64,000 nt of DNA from Spirochaetales bacterium. Lineage in GTDB: Bacteria; Spirochaetota; Spirochaetia; Treponematales; Treponemataceae. Under the pieces are notes generated by a model. It saw nothing but the letters and a program-made list of their open reading frames with translations. It searched no databases and was not told the DNA's origin. The stretch covers positions 29,345-93,344 of the forward strand of contig JAUNWH010000004.1 of the NCBI GenBank assembly GCA_030540405.1. Reading direction: 5' to 3'. The position numbers were made by a program, and so were the translations under genes. Within the stretch, counting starts at the first letter, position 1, and each line of letters begins with the position of its first letter. Below, piece after piece: positions 40,701-49,561 of this stretch.

Positions 40701-42027
40701 GTTCAGTGTAAGAAAAACTGACCGCTATGAGCTTCCGGACTTGGCAAAAAAATTCTATGACATGGGCTTTAAGCTTTATGCCACGGAAGGAAATGCAAAG
40801 ACAATCAGCGACTTCGGAATGGAAGTTGAAGTTGTAAATAAAATCCATGAAAATCCAAACGACAACCTTTTATCTTTGCTTGATTCTGGAAAAGTTGACT
40901 ACGTGATTTCGACTTCTGCAAAAGGAAGAGATCCGCGCGCAGATTCTGTACGCATGAGACGCCATGCAGTTGAGCGTGACATTCCGTGTCTTACAGCAAT
41001 TGATACAGCAAATGCCATTGCAAACTGCCTAAAGTCAAAATATACGGCTGAAAATGTTGAGCTTGTGGATATAAATCAGCTTAGGGAAGAAAAGCAGAAA
41101 ATAATTTTCTACAAGATGGATTCAACAGGAAACGACTTCATTGTTATAAATGCAATGAATCAGGTTGTAAAAAATCCAGCTGGACTTGCAGTTCGTCTTT
41201 GCGACAGAAGAAATGGCGGAATTGGCGCGGACTCTCTTGTTCTTATTGAAGAAAGCAAAATTGCCGATGCTAAAATGCGTTTTTTCAATCTTGACGGAAC
41301 AGAAGGAAAAATGGCGGGAAATGCAATCCGCTGTGTGGGAAAATATCTTTACGACAACAACATAAAGGGAATTCAAGAAAAGCATGGAAAGAAAACTGAC
41401 GCAACTGAAAAAATCACAATTGAAACTGGCAGCGGAGTAAAAACTTTGGTTTTGTATAAGCAGAACGGAAAAGTTACCTCTGTTACAGTTGACATGGGAA
41501 AGCCTCTTTTTGCGAGCGAAGAAATTCCAACTTCTTTGGTTGCTGTCGATGTTCCAAATTGCGACTTGAATGAAGAAAACAAAAATGCTGTTCTTCCAAA
41601 GAAAGCAGTTGTCAATGCGCCTTTGATTGTTGCGGAAAACGAATACAGAGTTACCTGTGTAAATGTCGGAAATCCTCATTGCGTTGTTTTCAGCAAGTTT
41701 GTGGACAAAGAACCTGTTGCAAAAATTGGACCTTTGTTTGAAAGCCATTCAGTTTTCCCGGAAAAGACAAACACAGAATTTGTGCGCGTTGTTGGTCCGA
41801 ATGAGCTTAAGATGCGTACTTGGGAGCGCGGAAACGGAGAAACTTTGGCTTGTGGAACTGGAGCTTGTGCGGCTGCGGTTGCTTCTGTTATAAACGGATT
41901 TTCTCCGATAAATCAGGATATAACAGTAAAAGTCCGCGGCGGAAATTTGATTGTAAAATATACAGGCGAAACAGTTTTGCTTACGGGAAACACAAAGATG
42001 TGCTACCAAGGCGAAGTTGAAATATAA
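37792..42027 (+). CDS. carB: carbamoyl-phosphate synthase large subunit fused to diaminopimelate epimerase-like domain
   Basis: The protein is 1411 residues in one frame. Residues 1-1080 are a full CarB: first ATP-grasp half ([21 protein letters not shown]), second half near 580-940 ([20 protein letters not shown]) and the allosteric MGS domain (about 945-1085, [15 protein letters not shown]). After a 20-residue linker, 1103-1411 form a DapF fold ([42 protein letters not shown]). The C-terminal Cys (about 1354) is kept. The position of the other catalytic Cys holds Ala1175 (KMAGNAIRC instead of MCGNGIRC). CarB is about 1070 residues and DapF about 275 elsewhere, so this is a true fusion. It links arginine/pyrimidine and lysine/peptidoglycan enzymes in one protein. 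Confidence 0.93.
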   Translation: [1411 protein letters not shown]

Positions 42028-42050
42028 ATTTGGATTTTGATGAAATTAAT

Positions 42051-42080
42051 TGTCATTGCCGTGCTTGACACGGCAATCTG
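42051..42080. repeat. dispersed palindromic repeat, variant
   Basis: Arms ATTGCCGTG (42055-42063) and CACGGCAAT (42069-42077) surround CTTGA, preceded by TTGTC. The stem differs from the 7389 copy by paired changes. Confidence 0.7.
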
Positions 42081-42120
42081 TTGTAATTTTTCAATTGGCA
42101 AAATAAAAACTAAAAATGAA

Positions 42121-42152
42121 AAGCCCATGAGATAATTCTCATGGGCTTTCTT
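42121..42152. terminator. bidirectional terminator between carB-dapF and the chemotaxis gene
   Basis: A perfect 12-bp stem (AAGCCCATGAGA with TCTCATGGGCTT) has a TAAT loop at 42121-42148. T-rich sequence lies on both sides in the respective directions. It serves the two convergent genes. Confidence 0.8.
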
Positions 42153-42170
42153 ATGTTTACAGAATTTGTG

Positions 42171-44066
42171 TTAGAACTTAAAGCTGCTCATTTCGCCACT
42201 AAGTTTTTCAACGCCTTCTGTGTTCTTTGAAACGTGGTCTTTTGCAGTTGAAATTGTATTGTTTATATTGTTAAGGCTTTCGTTGATGTTGTCCATTTTT
42301 TCGTTTGTTTCAAGAGTTGCCTTGTTCAAGTTTTCCATTTCAATTACAATCTGCTCTCCGCCGTGAAGCATTTCGCTTGCTCCGTCTTTTACAGAGTTTG
42401 TTGAGTCCGTAATAAGTCCGATTCCTTCAAGAATCTGTTTGTTTCCTTCTGTCTGCTCTGTCATTGCGTTGGAAATAACAGTTTCCTCATGCTTTACTTT
42501 TTGTGAAAGCTGATAGATTACATTGAACTGCTTTAAAACGTTTTCTGTGTTGTCTGCAACTGCGGCAATTGATTCAGAAAGAGACTTTAGGTCTTTTTCA
42601 ATTGACTTTGACTGAGTGTCTGTTTGTTCCGCAAGTTTTCTGATTTCTTCAGCAACAACAGCGAATCCTTTTCCTGCATCTCCTGCGTGAGCAGCTTCAA
42701 TTGTTGCGTTCATTGAAAGAAGGCTTGTCTGGCTTGCAATATCTTGAATGATTTTGCTGGCGTCAAGAAGAAGCGTTGATTTTGAAAGAACATCTTTTGA
42801 CAAGTCTGAAGCTTCCTGAACTTTTTTCATTCCGCTGTCTGCTGCGGCTTCAAGATCCTGCGTAGTCTGATTGTTCTTTTTAAGAATGTTTGTTACGCCG
42901 TCAACGTTTGCAACCATTTCTTCAATTGCGGCTGAAGACTGGGTAATTGCAGAAGTCTGGTTTTCAATTTCGTTATTCAAATGGCGGATGTGCTGAATAA
43001 TTTCATTTGCAGTTGCATTTGCTTCTTCTACTCCGGCAACTTGATTTGTCATTTCTGTCTTTACAGAATTTGCAATGTCTTTTGCATCCAAAAGTTCAGT
43101 TACGGAATTGTCAATGTTTTCTGCAAGCTCTTTTGAAACAGTTAGTGTTGAAGAAACATTTGTGTTTATTTCAGAGAAAATTTCTTTTACAGCTTTAAAG
43201 GCTCTGTTTAAGTTGTTTGTAAGAAGTCCAAATTCATTTCTTGTAACAACTGGAATCGGCTGCATCTGATAATTTTTATGCGCAAGAGAATAAATGACTT
43301 CGTTTACAGCATCAAGGTTCTTTGCAATGTCCTTTGTATTTGTAACAGTTGTAATCGCAATTGCGATAATAGAAAGAACTTCAATAGGAATAAGAACCGA
43401 AAGAAATTCCATGAATTTATCTTGCTCCATAAGCTTAGGAACAGACATTGAGCCGTTCAAAAGAAGGAATGAGCCGATTAAATTCAAAGTTGTCATTAAA
43501 ATAAGACGCTCTTTGTTTGAAGATGTCATATTTGTCTTATCAAAAGGAAGGTAATGCATTTTTCTTTCAAGGAAAGAATTGTACATTGTATAGAAGGCAA
43601 TGCTGTAAAGACAGATTAATCCAAGGTAAATCAGCGTTAAAGAAAGATATGATTCCTGATTTTCAAATGCTGAAAAACTAAGTCCGCGCGCACTGATAGA
43701 ATTTGCAATTGTAGAAGGAACAAATATAGAAAGAAAAATATTATAGCCAACGATTACTTTTCTTGATAAGGAAATATAATTGTTACAGGATTTTTTTGAC
43801 TGCTCTGTTCCATCATAAGATCTTAATTTCTTTTTAAGAATATTTGTATAAGCAACCGGAAGTATAATAGCTAAAAGATGGCTGAATATGCAAAATGGAT
43901 AAGTTAAAGCAATAAAAACTTCGTGGGATGTAAGAATACCAGTCATAATCATATAGATCGGACCGATTATAAAAGGCACGGTAGAAACACAGAGAAGACA
44001 TACCAGCGTTGCCGGGCTGTTGTCCTCTGGAATAACGGTTTTTTGAACAGAATCTTCAGAACTCAT
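42171..44066 (-). CDS. methyl-accepting chemotaxis protein with six-helix membrane sensor
   Basis: The protein is 631 residues. Six hydrophobic helices occupy about 18-235 with no large periplasmic loop, so the signal is sensed within or at the membrane. A HAMP-like segment covers about 240-300, then a long coiled-coil signalling domain covers about 320-630. The hairpin tip is [43 protein letters not shown] (quoted in part). It should control CheA/CheW. There is no C-terminal CheR-docking pentapeptide. AGGAGG precedes the ATG; a TTGACT-17-TACAAA promoter lies upstream. Confidence 0.92.
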   Translation of the reverse strand: MSSEDSVQKTVIPEDNSPATLVCLLCVSTVPFIIGPIYMIMTGILTSHEVFIALTYPFCIFSHLLAIILPVAYTNILKKKLRSYDGTEQSKKSCNNYISLSRKVIVGYNIFLSIFVPSTIANSISARGLSFSAFENQESYLSLTLIYLGLICLYSIAFYTMYNSFLERKMHYLPFDKTNMTSSNKERLILMTTLNLIGSFLLLNGSMSVPKLMEQDKFMEFLSVLIPIEVLSIIAIAITTVTNTKDIAKNLDAVNEVIYSLAHKNYQMQPIPVVTRNEFGLLTNNLNRAFKAVKEIFSEINTNVSSTLTVSKELAENIDNSVTELLDAKDIANSVKTEMTNQVAGVEEANATANEIIQHIRHLNNEIENQTSAITQSSAAIEEMVANVDGVTNILKKNNQTTQDLEAAADSGMKKVQEASDLSKDVLSKSTLLLDASKIIQDIASQTSLLSMNATIEAAHAGDAGKGFAVVAEEIRKLAEQTDTQSKSIEKDLKSLSESIAAVADNTENVLKQFNVIYQLSQKVKHEETVISNAMTEQTEGNKQILEGIGLITDSTNSVKDGASEMLHGGEQIVIEMENLNKATLETNEKMDNINESLNNINNTISTAKDHVSKNTEGVEKLSGEMSSFKF

Positions 44067-44117
44067 GTTGTTTTTCCTCCTATTTTGAAAAACTGTAAAG
44101 TTCTCACCCCCTCCCTG

Positions 44118-44146
44118 TTTGTACAGTTTTTCGGCTAGAAAGTCAA
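44118..44146 (-). promoter_or_regulatory. promoter of the chemotaxis receptor gene
   Basis: On the minus strand TTGACT (44141-44146), 17 bp, TACAAA (44118-44123). A GGGAGGGGG run follows in the leader, then AGGAGG and the ATG at 44066. Confidence 0.5.
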
Positions 44147-44167
44147 TATATTCTGTTTTTTGTTTTA

Positions 44168-46372
44168 TTAGTTTTTATTTAAAAATCCTTTTAGAGAATT
44201 TGCTCCTTTTCCAAGTGCGTTGTTAATCTTTTCGTTTTCTGGAATTGAAATTCCTGCGTCTTTTAAAGCTTTTTCTGCTGCGGCTTTTGTTTTGTCTTCA
44301 AGCTGCTTTTGAAGTTCAGCTTTCTTTTTTTCAAGAAGCGAATTCAGTTTGTCCATGTTTACGCTTTGGCGGTTTATTCCGTTTTCAATGTTCACGAATT
44401 CTGAAATTTTTTCTGTTACTCCGCCAGTTTTTTCGTTCAGCATTGCGGCAATTTCTTTTTTGGCTTCGGAAACAAGATTTGAGATTTCTGCGTCTGCGGT
44501 TTTCTTTAATGCTTTTATGAATTTTTTATCAAGGTCAGAATTGACTGAAATGCTGAATTTCTTTTCGACGTTGAAAATTGCGGTTGCTTCCATGTCAAGA
44601 TCTTTTATGTTTGAAAGCGCAGTTTTGTAAAGATTGTATGCGAATTTTGGCTCGAAACTTTCAGAAGAAAATGCAATGTTTTCCAAGTTGAATTTTGCCT
44701 TGAGTGTAATGCTTCCGTCGTCGCCAATTGTTCCGTTTGCAGTTATGTCAGTGCTTGAATTCAGTCCAAGGTAAGGCGTTGAAAATTTGATTGGGAAATT
44801 GTCCCCGGAATAATCTGCGTTGACTAAAGGATTTTTTGTTTCTGCCCTTGTGTCTACAGTTACATTTGCCTTGTGAGTCTGTTTTTTTGTGGAATAGCTT
44901 CCGTTGAACAAAGCAGGAGAGCCGCGTTTGTCCATGTCGTTTGTGATGTCAGTTCCTTTTGCGTCAAGATTCAGTCCGCTGAAACTTATTTTTTCAATTA
45001 AGAATTTTGGGATTCTGTCCTGCTTCCAGTAAACATCAGTTCCTTTTGCTCTTGCAATCGTCTGCTTTTTTTCTTTCTTTTCTTTTTTAGGTTTTTCTGA
45101 TTTTGAAGAAGAGGCTTTTGCCTGAAGAGCGTAATCTGCGGCTTGCTTTATATATGGATAATAATCGCCTGCCATTGAATAGAAAACGCTGTCCAATGTA
45201 TTGCCCAAAATCTTTTTTCCGTCTGAAATTTTAAAGGAAGTGATTTTTGAAAGCTGCTTGTTTATGAGCGCATTGTCCGAGGCGATTGCGTCTTTTACTT
45301 GTGAAGAAAGCGCGTTTATTTTTTTTGAATCAGATTTTACATCATTTGCTGTTGACTGAATATTTTTTGTAAGCGATTTGCTTTTTTCCATTGCGCTGGT
45401 TACATTTTCGATTGCCTGTTTTAGCTTTGCAACGTCGTCAATGTTTCCCCAGTTTGTATCAAGAACTGAACGGACGCTTTGGTCAAGGTCTTTTACTTGA
45501 GATTCAAGTTCTTCCGGCTTGTTTTTCCATTTTGAAACAAGAGCTTCAGCTTCTGCCTGAACTTGCTTTGCGGTTTCTGGAGATTTTAAATTTCCTTCAA
45601 GCTCATTTATTATGTTCTGCGGATTGTATTCTGCAAAAACTTCTTGTATTGAATTCTTTGCGGCGTTAAGAGCCTCATTCTTTTTTTCTGAAAAATTAAA
45701 TGAATTTTCGGACTTTTGTTTTTGCTCTTTCTGCTTTTTTTCTTTTTTAGGAAGCTCGCCGGAAGTTTTTCTTTCTGTGTTTACTGCGAATCCTGAAAGC
45801 TCAATGTTTTCAGCGTCGAATTTTCCGCGCAAGGCTTGTGTCAAATTAAATTCGATTTCGATTTTGTCAGCCTGAAACAAATTTTTCATTGGTGAATTTT
45901 TGTTTGCCTGCTGAAGATTTTTTATAGTTACGCTTGCTCCAATCAGTTCAACATTTACAGAAGAAATTTCGGTTTTTGCGCCAAAGGCAGTTTGCATTGC
46001 GCCAGTTATAGCTTTTTTTGCGATTGTGTTTTTGAACGTGATGAAGAGAAGAACTGCGGCTGCTATTATTCCAATTGTTGCTGCAAAAGGAACAAGTTTA
46101 AATGATGCTTTTTGCCTTTTGATTTCTTTTGCAATTGCCTTGAATTTTTTCAGCTGCCGTTTTGAAATTTGCTTGTCGCGTGGAACAAAAAGTTTTCCTT
46201 GCTTTTTTGGATGCGGCTCAAAAATTGATTTTATCAGCTCAAGGTCGGCGGGAATGAAAATTTTCTTGTAAATTTTATTTTCAATTTTTTTTGGCGAATA
46301 AGTTTTCTTAAATATTCCAGGGAGTTTTCTTGCTGAAACAAGTTTTTCTTTTTTGACTTTGTTTTTTTTCAT
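44168..46372 (-). CDS. TIGR03545-family membrane protein
   Basis: The protein is 734 residues. A basic cytoplasmic N-terminus of about 95 residues is followed by one membrane helix (about 96-118, [21 protein letters not shown]). A long periplasmic part begins [21 protein letters not shown], reminiscent of AsmA-like lipid-transfer proteins, and contains coiled coils (about 215-380) and Lys-rich segments. This layout is that of TIGR03545, known from spirochaetes and vibrios next to TIGR03546. Function is unknown; a role in envelope lipid transport is speculative. Its ATG overlaps the stop of the upstream TIGR03546 gene (ATGA). Confidence 0.8.
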   Translation of the reverse strand: MKKNKVKKEKLVSARKLPGIFKKTYSPKKIENKIYKKIFIPADLELIKSIFEPHPKKQGKLFVPRDKQISKRQLKKFKAIAKEIKRQKASFKLVPFAATIGIIAAAVLLFITFKNTIAKKAITGAMQTAFGAKTEISSVNVELIGASVTIKNLQQANKNSPMKNLFQADKIEIEFNLTQALRGKFDAENIELSGFAVNTERKTSGELPKKEKKQKEQKQKSENSFNFSEKKNEALNAAKNSIQEVFAEYNPQNIINELEGNLKSPETAKQVQAEAEALVSKWKNKPEELESQVKDLDQSVRSVLDTNWGNIDDVAKLKQAIENVTSAMEKSKSLTKNIQSTANDVKSDSKKINALSSQVKDAIASDNALINKQLSKITSFKISDGKKILGNTLDSVFYSMAGDYYPYIKQAADYALQAKASSSKSEKPKKEKKEKKQTIARAKGTDVYWKQDRIPKFLIEKISFSGLNLDAKGTDITNDMDKRGSPALFNGSYSTKKQTHKANVTVDTRAETKNPLVNADYSGDNFPIKFSTPYLGLNSSTDITANGTIGDDGSITLKAKFNLENIAFSSESFEPKFAYNLYKTALSNIKDLDMEATAIFNVEKKFSISVNSDLDKKFIKALKKTADAEISNLVSEAKKEIAAMLNEKTGGVTEKISEFVNIENGINRQSVNMDKLNSLLEKKKAELQKQLEDKTKAAAEKALKDAGISIPENEKINNALGKGANSLKGFLNKN

Positions 46373-46890
46373 AAAGCGTCGTCCTGTGTAATAAGGCTTG
46401 TGATTTTTTCAGCAAATGGAAGTTTTGCGATGGCTTTTGCAAGTGGTGTGCGTGCAAAAAGTGAAGAAACATATTTGCGCCAAAGTTTTACAAATGCGAT
46501 TCCGAATATAAAACATGGAATATAAATGAGAAGAGAAAATACAAAAGAACCCATTACAATTGTGTTGTTGAATTTTGTAAATCCGACAAACGGAATGTCA
46601 ATCAGCGTGGAAAAAGTTTTGGTTAAAGGCGCGTAGTTCAAGATGTAAAATCCGATTGAATCGAATTTTGAATCCAACAGCCAGGCAAACTGGGAAGCCA
46701 CAATCATTGCGACAAAATAAAGTCCTTTGTTTATTCGTACAAAGCAGAAAAAAATAAAAATTAAAAACCACAATGCGTTGTTTTTGGGAATAAATCCAAG
46801 CATGATTCCAAGGCAGAGCGCGTTTGCAAGTTCCGATGGCTTTGAATTTGAATTGAGTGCTTTAAAGAATTTTATGATTTTTTTAAGCAT
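46369..46890 (-). CDS. TIGR03546-family membrane protein (DUF2062-like)
   Basis: The protein is 173 residues with about four membrane helices. SELANALCLGIMLGFIPKNNALWF and the following FVRINKG resemble DUF2062/TIGR03546 proteins. AGGAGAGGAA precedes the ATG. It overlaps the TIGR03545 gene by 4 bp, and the pair is conserved in spirochaetes, implying a joint envelope role. The biochemical activity is not known. Confidence 0.8.
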   Translation of the reverse strand: MLKKIIKFFKALNSNSKPSELANALCLGIMLGFIPKNNALWFLIFIFFCFVRINKGLYFVAMIVASQFAWLLDSKFDSIGFYILNYAPLTKTFSTLIDIPFVGFTKFNNTIVMGSFVFSLLIYIPCFIFGIAFVKLWRKYVSSLFARTPLAKAIAKLPFAEKITSLITQDDAL

Positions 46891-46945
46891 TTCCTCTCCT
46901 AGATTGAAAAGTTTTATAAATCCTGAAAGGGTTGCTGTTCAGATA

Positions 46946-47018
46946 TGGAGTATATCGGACTCGAACCGACCACCTATTGATTGCGAACCAATCGCTCTAC
47001 CAGATGAGCTAATACCCC
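46946..47018 (-). tRNA. tRNA-Ala (CGC)
   Basis: The minus strand folds as acceptor GGGGTAT/ATACTCC, D-arm GCTC...GAGC, anticodon stem ATTGG/TCAAT with loop TTCGCAA (anticodon CGC), and T-arm GTCGG-TTCGAGT-CCGAT. The acceptor has the G3-U70 wobble pair that defines alanine identity. The discriminator is A and CCA is not encoded. Confidence 0.92.
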
Positions 47019-47129
47019 GAATGCAGAAAAACTGCTTGTTTTGTATTTTATCTAAGTTTATCTTTTGTTTCAAGTGGAAATTTTTGTTTTAACTTCTATA
47101 AAATCTAAAAAAATATTAAAATGTTTTGC

Positions 47130-48065
47130 ATGAAAAAAATTGCTTGTTTGTTTTTTAGTTTGTTTGTTTGCGTGTTTTTTTGCTTTCCGCAGAAAATTGG
47201 AATTTTAAAAGGTCCAAGCGGAATTCCTTCAGCATATTTAATGGAAAACTTTTCTGACAATGCGGAATACGAAGTTTTTTCCGGCGCGAATTTTCTTTTG
47301 CCAAAGCTTATAAAAGGCGAAGTTGAAATTGGATTTCTTCCTCCGAATATCGCTGCGAAAGTTTACAACGTAAATAAAGGCGTGGTTTTAATGGCGGCTG
47401 TCTGCGGAAATGGAATGGTAAGTCTTGTAACAAAAAATTCTTCTATTAAAAAAATCAAAGATTTGAAAGGAAAAGAAATTTTTGTTGCGGGCCAGGGAGC
47501 GACTCCAGATTTTATGTTCCGCTATATTTTAAAACAGAACAAAATAAAATTTGATGGAACAAAAAACAGTGTCCATCTTTCTTATTCAGTTCCAAATGCT
47601 GAGCTTGCGCCTTCTTTGATTCTTGGAAAAATTCAGTATGCGGTTGTTCCAGAACCTTTTGCAACTGTTGCCTGTGAAAAAGATAAAAATATTTTCAGAG
47701 CGGTTGATTTTCAGAAGGAATTTTTTGAGCTTTCTGGAATTGAAAATTTTCCTATGACGGTTATTGCCGTGAATGCGAAGTTTGCAAAATCAAATCCTGA
47801 AAAAGTAAAAAAGTTTCTTGAAGAATATAAGAATGCTTCAGAATGGACTTTAAAAAATCCAAAGGAAGCTGGTTCGCTTGTAGAAAAATTTCAGCTTGGA
47901 TTAAATGCGCAAATTGTAGAAAAGGCAATTCCAAAATGCGCCTTTGTTTTTGAAACAGGAAATCAGGCAAAAAACGGAGTTGAAAAACTGCTTTCTGTGT
48001 TTATGGAATTTGAGCCGGCTTCTGTTGGCGGAAAACTTCCTGACGGCGGATTTTACTTTGAATAA
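47130..48065 (+). CDS. ABC transporter substrate-binding protein (NMT1/TauA-like)
   Basis: The protein is 311 residues. A signal peptide covers about 1-21 (KKIACLFFSLFVCVFFCF). The periplasmic part begins KIGILKGPSGIPSAYLME and includes GEVEIGFLPPNIAAKVYN and LKGKEIFVAGQGATPDFMFR, the layout of NMT1/THI5-like and nitrate/sulfonate binding proteins. The ligand could be a sulfonate, a thiamine precursor or a similar small molecule. No ribosome-binding site is seen; an ATG three codons upstream (47121) is an alternative start. Its 3' end overlaps the permease-ATPase gene. Confidence 0.82.
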   Translation: MKKIACLFFSLFVCVFFCFPQKIGILKGPSGIPSAYLMENFSDNAEYEVFSGANFLLPKLIKGEVEIGFLPPNIAAKVYNVNKGVVLMAAVCGNGMVSLVTKNSSIKKIKDLKGKEIFVAGQGATPDFMFRYILKQNKIKFDGTKNSVHLSYSVPNAELAPSLILGKIQYAVVPEPFATVACEKDKNIFRAVDFQKEFFELSGIENFPMTVIAVNAKFAKSNPEKVKKFLEEYKNASEWTLKNPKEAGSLVEKFQLGLNAQIVEKAIPKCAFVFETGNQAKNGVEKLLSVFMEFEPASVGGKLPDGGFYFE

Positions 48066-49521
48066 AAAAAAAGTTTTTGCTTTTTCTGTTGCGTTTCTCT
48101 TTTTAGTTTGGAAATTTTTTTCACTGGCGGTAGGTTCACCTTTGATTCTTCCTTCTCCTGAATCTGTCGCTGCGGATTTTTTTTCTCTCGCTTCAGAAAA
48201 AGTTTTTCTTAAATCTTTAGCTTTTACTTTTTTTAGAGTTTTCTGCGCATTTTCTATTTCGTCTTTTCTAGGAATTTTATTTGGCTTTTTATGCACGAAA
48301 TTTTCCGTTTTGAAAATTTTTTTTGAAATTCCGCTTGCGTTTGTCCGCTCGGTTCCGCTTGTTTCTGTAATTTTGATTGTTCTTTTTTGGCTTGGTTCTG
48401 ATTCTGTGCCGGTTTTTGCAGCGGTGCTTTTGTCTTTTCCGGTTGTGTTTACGTCGGCTTTTTCGGGATTTTCGTTCGAAGAAAAAAAAATAGAAAGCGT
48501 CTGCAAAATTTTTAAAATTACAGAAATGCAGAAATTTTTATTTTTGAAAATTCCTTATGCTCAGAAGTTTTTAAAAGACGCAATGAAAAATTCCTGCGGA
48601 ATGATTTGGAAAGCTGTTGCCGCCGCGGAAGTTCTTTCTGTTCCAAAATTTGCGCTTGGAAGCCAGCTTCAGAATTTTCAGGTTGTTCTTGAAATTTCAA
48701 AAGTTTTTGCTGTTACAATTTTTATTGTTTTGCTTGGATTTTTAAGTGAAAAAATTTTTTTACTTTTCTTTTTTGCCTTAAAAAAATTTTATAAGAATTT
48801 TATAAATTTTTATTTTCAGTCTGATTTTTTTAAACTGCCTCATCTTTCCTTAGAAAAAAAATTTTCAGTGGAGCTAAAAAATTTTTGTGTTGAATACGAT
48901 GGAAAATTTATTTTTAAAAATTATTCAGAAAACTTTGAGCAGAAAAAAATAACTTCAATTGTCGCGCCAAGCGGAAGCGGAAAAACAACGTTGCTTGATT
49001 TTATTTCTGAAAATATTTCTTCTGTTTCTTATTCAATGCAAAATGCGAATTTATTTTTGTGCCTTAGTGTTTTTCAAAATGTGCAGCTCCCGCTTTTAAA
49101 TATTTTTGGAAGAAAAAAATCATTTGAAATAGCGCAGAATATTTTGAACAGTTTTGAGTTGAATGGAAAAGGAAAATCTTCCGTGGAAAAAATTTCGGGC
49201 GGAGAAAGGCAGCGTGTTTCTCTTGCGCGCGCAGTTGCTTTTCCAAGCGGAATTCTTTTGCTTGATGAATCGTTTCAGTTTTTGGATTTTTCAGTAAAGA
49301 AGAAGTGCGTTGAATTTATTTTAGAGCGTCAAAAAGAAAATCCACGGACTGTAATTTTTGCCGCAAACGAAATAAAAGAAGCAGTTTCGCTTTCAGATAA
49401 AATAATTTTTTATTCTTCGTCTCCAATGATTCCTTTAAAATCTTTTTTAGTTTCCGCGGAAGACAAAAAAAATCCGGCTGCGCTTGAAAAAGAAATTCTT
49501 GCATTGCTTTTAAGTTTTTAA
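48058..49521 (+). CDS. ABC importer permease-ATPase fusion protein
   Basis: The protein is 487 residues. The N-terminal 250 residues form a SsuC/TauC-type permease with about six helices and an EAA loop (EMQKFLFLKIPYAQKFLKDA). The C-terminal 210 are an ABC ATPase with Walker A APSGSGKTT, signature ISGGERQRVSLARA and Walker B GILLLDES. Importer subunits are normally separate proteins. The H-loop reads IFAANEIKEA, with Asn where His is expected. TTG 48058 is chosen (GGCGGA upstream), overlapping the binding-protein stop by 8 bp; an open frame to 47944 lies inside the preceding gene. Confidence 0.85.
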   Translation: MNKKKVFAFSVAFLFLVWKFFSLAVGSPLILPSPESVAADFFSLASEKVFLKSLAFTFFRVFCAFSISSFLGILFGFLCTKFSVLKIFFEIPLAFVRSVPLVSVILIVLFWLGSDSVPVFAAVLLSFPVVFTSAFSGFSFEEKKIESVCKIFKITEMQKFLFLKIPYAQKFLKDAMKNSCGMIWKAVAAAEVLSVPKFALGSQLQNFQVVLEISKVFAVTIFIVLLGFLSEKIFLLFFFALKKFYKNFINFYFQSDFFKLPHLSLEKKFSVELKNFCVEYDGKFIFKNYSENFEQKKITSIVAPSGSGKTTLLDFISENISSVSYSMQNANLFLCLSVFQNVQLPLLNIFGRKKSFEIAQNILNSFELNGKGKSSVEKISGGERQRVSLARAVAFPSGILLLDESFQFLDFSVKKKCVEFILERQKENPRTVIFAANEIKEAVSLSDKIIFYSSSPMIPLKSFLVSAEDKKNPAALEKEILALLLSF

Positions 49522-49561
49522 AAATATTCCTTTTATTTTTTCTGAATGATATAATTTCGAT

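Noticed and set aside
37792..42027. Two adjacent genes joined by a missed stop
   Set aside because: No stop, start or ribosome-binding site lies near 41098 and the frame and codon style continue smoothly, so a fusion is the simpler reading.
44101..44115. GGGAGGGGG run as another phase-variation tract
   Set aside because: It is interrupted (longest run five G) and lies in the leader, not in the promoter spacer or reading frame.
47944..48057. N-terminal part of the permease-ATPase frame
   Set aside because: It lies entirely within the binding-protein gene in another frame and has no signal or permease character.
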